DNA from: a bacterium 336/3
GTDB taxonomy: Bacteria; Bacteroidota; Bacteroidia; Cytophagales; Thermonemataceae
Reading direction: 5' to 3'
Length of the DNA: 64,000 nt
Assembly (NCBI GenBank): GCA_001281695.1
Contig: LJIE01000002.1
Coordinates: 1-64,000, forward strand
The notes beneath the pieces were generated by a model that saw only the letters and a list, made by a program, of their open reading frames with translations, did no database searches and had not been told where the DNA came from. A program made the position numbers and the translations under genes. Position 1 is the stretch's first letter; the number at the start of each line of letters is the position of its first letter. This document shows, one piece after another, positions 62,147 to 64,000 of this stretch.

Positions 62147-64000
62147 ATGAAATCATTTTTCTTTGTTTCCTTATTTTTTATTATAATCTTTGACTCATTT
62201 AGTCAATCTGCAAAAGAAAATTATCTTAAAGCATTTGAATTACAGGAGAGAGCTCTTTATAAAGAAGCTAAAAGCTATTTTGAAGAATCTGCAAAAGGTT
62301 TTGAACAAAATAAAGATTATGAAAATTATCTACAAGCCAAAACTGACTTATCTTATAATTTACTTAAAAACAATCTATTAAATGAGTCAATTGGTTTATC
62401 TGAAAAGAATCTTCAAGAAGCAGAAAAGTTCTCATCAAAATCTGATTTTTGGAAAGCAAAAAATCAGAAAAATATAGCTGAAGCATATCTTATTTTAGGA
62501 AAGTCTGATAACAGCAAAGATATTTTAAAACAAAGCATCAATAAATTAGAGCAATTAAATTATCCTGATGTATTAGCTGAAAGTTATAGTCTTTTAGGCA
62601 TTATTTATTGGCAAGAAGGTAATAATAATTTGGCTTTGGAGTATTTGGAAAAAGGTCTGGATTTACGTCAAAAAAATAATTCAACTGATATAGCAGCTTC
62701 TTACAACGATTTGGGCTTAGTATATCAAAATATTGACCCTAAAAAGTCTTTGGAGTTTTATCAACAAGCTTTTGATGTATATAAGACTAAATATATATCC
62801 ATTCATCCTAAAAATGCTGTTTTATTTACAAATATTGGACTTGTTCAAAAATCGGAAAAAAAATATGCATTAGCTCAAGAAAATTTTGAAAAAGCACAAA
62901 ATATTTGGAAAAGCCTTTATCCTAATGGACACCCTAACGAAGCTTTTGCGATTAGTAATATTGGTCGTGTTTTTTTAGAAAAAAAACAATATAATACAGC
63001 TAATAACTATTTTCAAAAATCTTTAACAATTTATGAAAATGTTTATAACGGGAAACATCCTGAAATAGCAAATACTTATAATCTGATAGCCAAAACATAT
63101 TTTGAAAGTGGAGAACCTAAAAATGCTTTAGAAAATATTCAAAAATCTTTTATCAATAACTCTAATTCTTTCAGTTCTACCAATATTAAACAAACTCCCT
63201 CAACACAAGACGTCATTAATTATACTACATTTTTATACAGTTTAACCCTTAAAGCTGAAAGCTTAGAGCAATTGTATACCACTCAAACTGTAAGACTAAA
63301 TGACTTAAAAACAGCTATTTATAACATAAAAATTGCTGATACGTTGATTAGTCGAATCAGGCAAAACGCTTCCAGCAAAGCAGATAAGATTCAGTTGGGA
63401 CAAATTTCTGCTGAACTTTATGAACGAGGTGTTAGATTGTGTCATTTGATGGCTGTTGAATCGAAACAGAAGAAAAAATACAATGAACAAGCATTTTATT
63501 TTTCTGAAAAGGCGAAATCTGTTGTCTTACTAGAAGCTATTGGTGATAGCAAAGCCAAAAGTTTTGGAAATATTCCACAAGAAATTTTAAAAGAGGAAGA
63601 AGAATTACGATTAAAAATCACTTTTCTAGAGCAACAAATAGCTCAAAAACCATCCGAGAATATCCTTTTAGAGTATAAAAGTCAGTTATTTGAGTTCAAT
63701 AGACAATATGATGCTTTTCAGAAAAAATTAGAAAAAGATTTTCCTGATTATTTCAACTTAAAATATAGTTCAAAATCTATTAGTATTCAAGATATTAGAA
63801 GTGTTTTAGATGAAAAAACAGCTATTCTATCATATATGATTGGTGACCACCATATCTATATTTTTACACTTACTAAAACAAAACTTGAGTTACAGAGTAT
63901 CAACAAGCCTGAAAATTTTGAAGATAATATAACTTTTTTTCTCAATACGATTCGTTTTAGTGCCTACAAAGGTTTTATAAAAATGGGTTATAAAATTTAT
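62147..64000 (+). CDS. Exported TPR-CHAT protein, truncated by window edge
   Basis: An open frame of 618 codons runs to the right edge with no stop. A signal peptide (about 1-19, KSFFFVSLFFIIIFDSFSQ) is followed by about eight to ten tetratricopeptide repeats (about 20-400; for example YLKAFELQERALYKEAKSYF and ALEYLEKGLDL). A coiled-coil linker follows (about 470-550, FYFSEKAKSVVLLEAI and LRLKITFLEQQIAQ). The last about 60 residues start a CHAT domain (EKTAILSYMIGDHHIYIFTL). CHAT is a caspase-like cysteine protease fold; its His and Cys lie past the edge. The signal peptide suggests a periplasmic or surface protein rather than a cytoplasmic one. Confidence 0.85.
   Translation, partial: MKSFFFVSLFFIIIFDSFSQSAKENYLKAFELQERALYKEAKSYFEESAKGFEQNKDYENYLQAKTDLSYNLLKNNLLNESIGLSEKNLQEAEKFSSKSDFWKAKNQKNIAEAYLILGKSDNSKDILKQSINKLEQLNYPDVLAESYSLLGIIYWQEGNNNLALEYLEKGLDLRQKNNSTDIAASYNDLGLVYQNIDPKKSLEFYQQAFDVYKTKYISIHPKNAVLFTNIGLVQKSEKKYALAQENFEKAQNIWKSLYPNGHPNEAFAISNIGRVFLEKKQYNTANNYFQKSLTIYENVYNGKHPEIANTYNLIAKTYFESGEPKNALENIQKSFINNSNSFSSTNIKQTPSTQDVINYTTFLYSLTLKAESLEQLYTTQTVRLNDLKTAIYNIKIADTLISRIRQNASSKADKIQLGQISAELYERGVRLCHLMAVESKQKKKYNEQAFYFSEKAKSVVLLEAIGDSKAKSFGNIPQEILKEEEELRLKITFLEQQIAQKPSENILLEYKSQLFEFNRQYDAFQKKLEKDFPDYFNLKYSSKSISIQDIRSVLDEKTAILSYMIGDHHIYIFTLTKTKLELQSINKPENFEDNITFFLNTIRFSAYKGFIKMGYKIY

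Noticed and set aside
62147-64000. CHAT protein as part of a type III-E CRISPR caspase system
   Set aside because: No Cas genes or repeats are visible, and the protein carries a signal peptide, which does not fit the cytoplasmic Craspase partner.
1-64000. tRNA genes, insertion sequences, phage genes or attachment sites
   Set aside because: No cloverleaf-like element was seen in the gaps, and no transposase, integrase or terminal inverted repeat pair was found; a tRNA search tool could still correct this.

Overview
The window is low-GC chromosomal DNA from a gliding or type IX-secreting member of the Bacteroidota, most likely Cytophagales-like. The evidence is a complete porP-gldK-gldL-gldM-gldN cluster, three secreted proteins with type IX C-terminal sorting domains, FadL/GDSL and DUF1800/DUF1501 gene pairs, and many promoters of the Bacteroidota form (TTG, 19 to 21 bases, TAnnTTTG). 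No phage, transposase, CRISPR array or tRNA gene was seen. The content is mostly core genome, with one sugar/glycan cluster that looks accessory.

Layout. 1-323: two leftward promoters of the kind found ahead of Bacteroidota rRNA operons; the transcribed gene lies off the left edge. 324-5912: a PLP transsulfuration-type enzyme, a beta carbonic anhydrase, a TerC-family membrane protein with a small partner, and thrS. 5980-14456 (leftward): recR, a DUF4271 membrane protein, hemD, then porP and gldKLMN, the type IX secretion/gliding motor and ring components. 14526-19842: clpS, sucD, an MFS transporter, hemC, a transmembrane pseudokinase with two LysM domains, and a TPR protein. 19903-30371: a hybrid histidine kinase carrying its own receiver and HPt domains, a glycosyltransferase, an orphan ABC-2 polysaccharide export permease, a 753-residue PKD/fibronectin III cargo protein, an LCAD-type acyl-CoA dehydrogenase, MscS, and 4-hydroxyphenylpyruvate dioxygenase. 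30500-39198: an acidic protein, a HAMP-GAF membrane protein, a DivIVA-domain protein, murC, two lipoproteins, a FadL/GDSL pair, and a fasciclin lipoprotein. 39310-47540: an FG-GAP cargo protein, a large type B sorting-domain protein, a Wzx-like flippase, efp, and a TPR protein. 47566-56812 (leftward): a glycan cluster with two DegT aminotransferases, an SDR epimerase/dehydratase, a DPM1/GtrB-like glycosyltransferase, a NeuD-type acyltransferase, a broken membrane-protein gene, a GT-C glycosyltransferase and a Gfo/Idh/MocA oxidoreductase. 56851-64000: a DUF1501/DUF1800 pair, two outer-membrane proteins, and a TPR-CHAT protein that runs off the right edge.

How the genes fit together. The Por/Gld proteins would export the PKD/FN3, FG-GAP and type B CTD proteins encoded nearby. 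The glycan cluster probably makes an N-acylated amino sugar and transfers it through a polyprenyl-phosphate carrier. Its broken gene carries one in-frame TAG and one frameshift at a six-base homopolymer, which suggests recent loss of one transferase.

Most notable items: the pseudokinase-TM-LysM protein and its TPR neighbour, the palindrome in which hemC and the pseudokinase gene both end, the 19-bp hairpin between gldK and gldL, the broken glycan gene, and the secreted TPR-CHAT protein. All functions are inferred from sequence reading; no database search was run.
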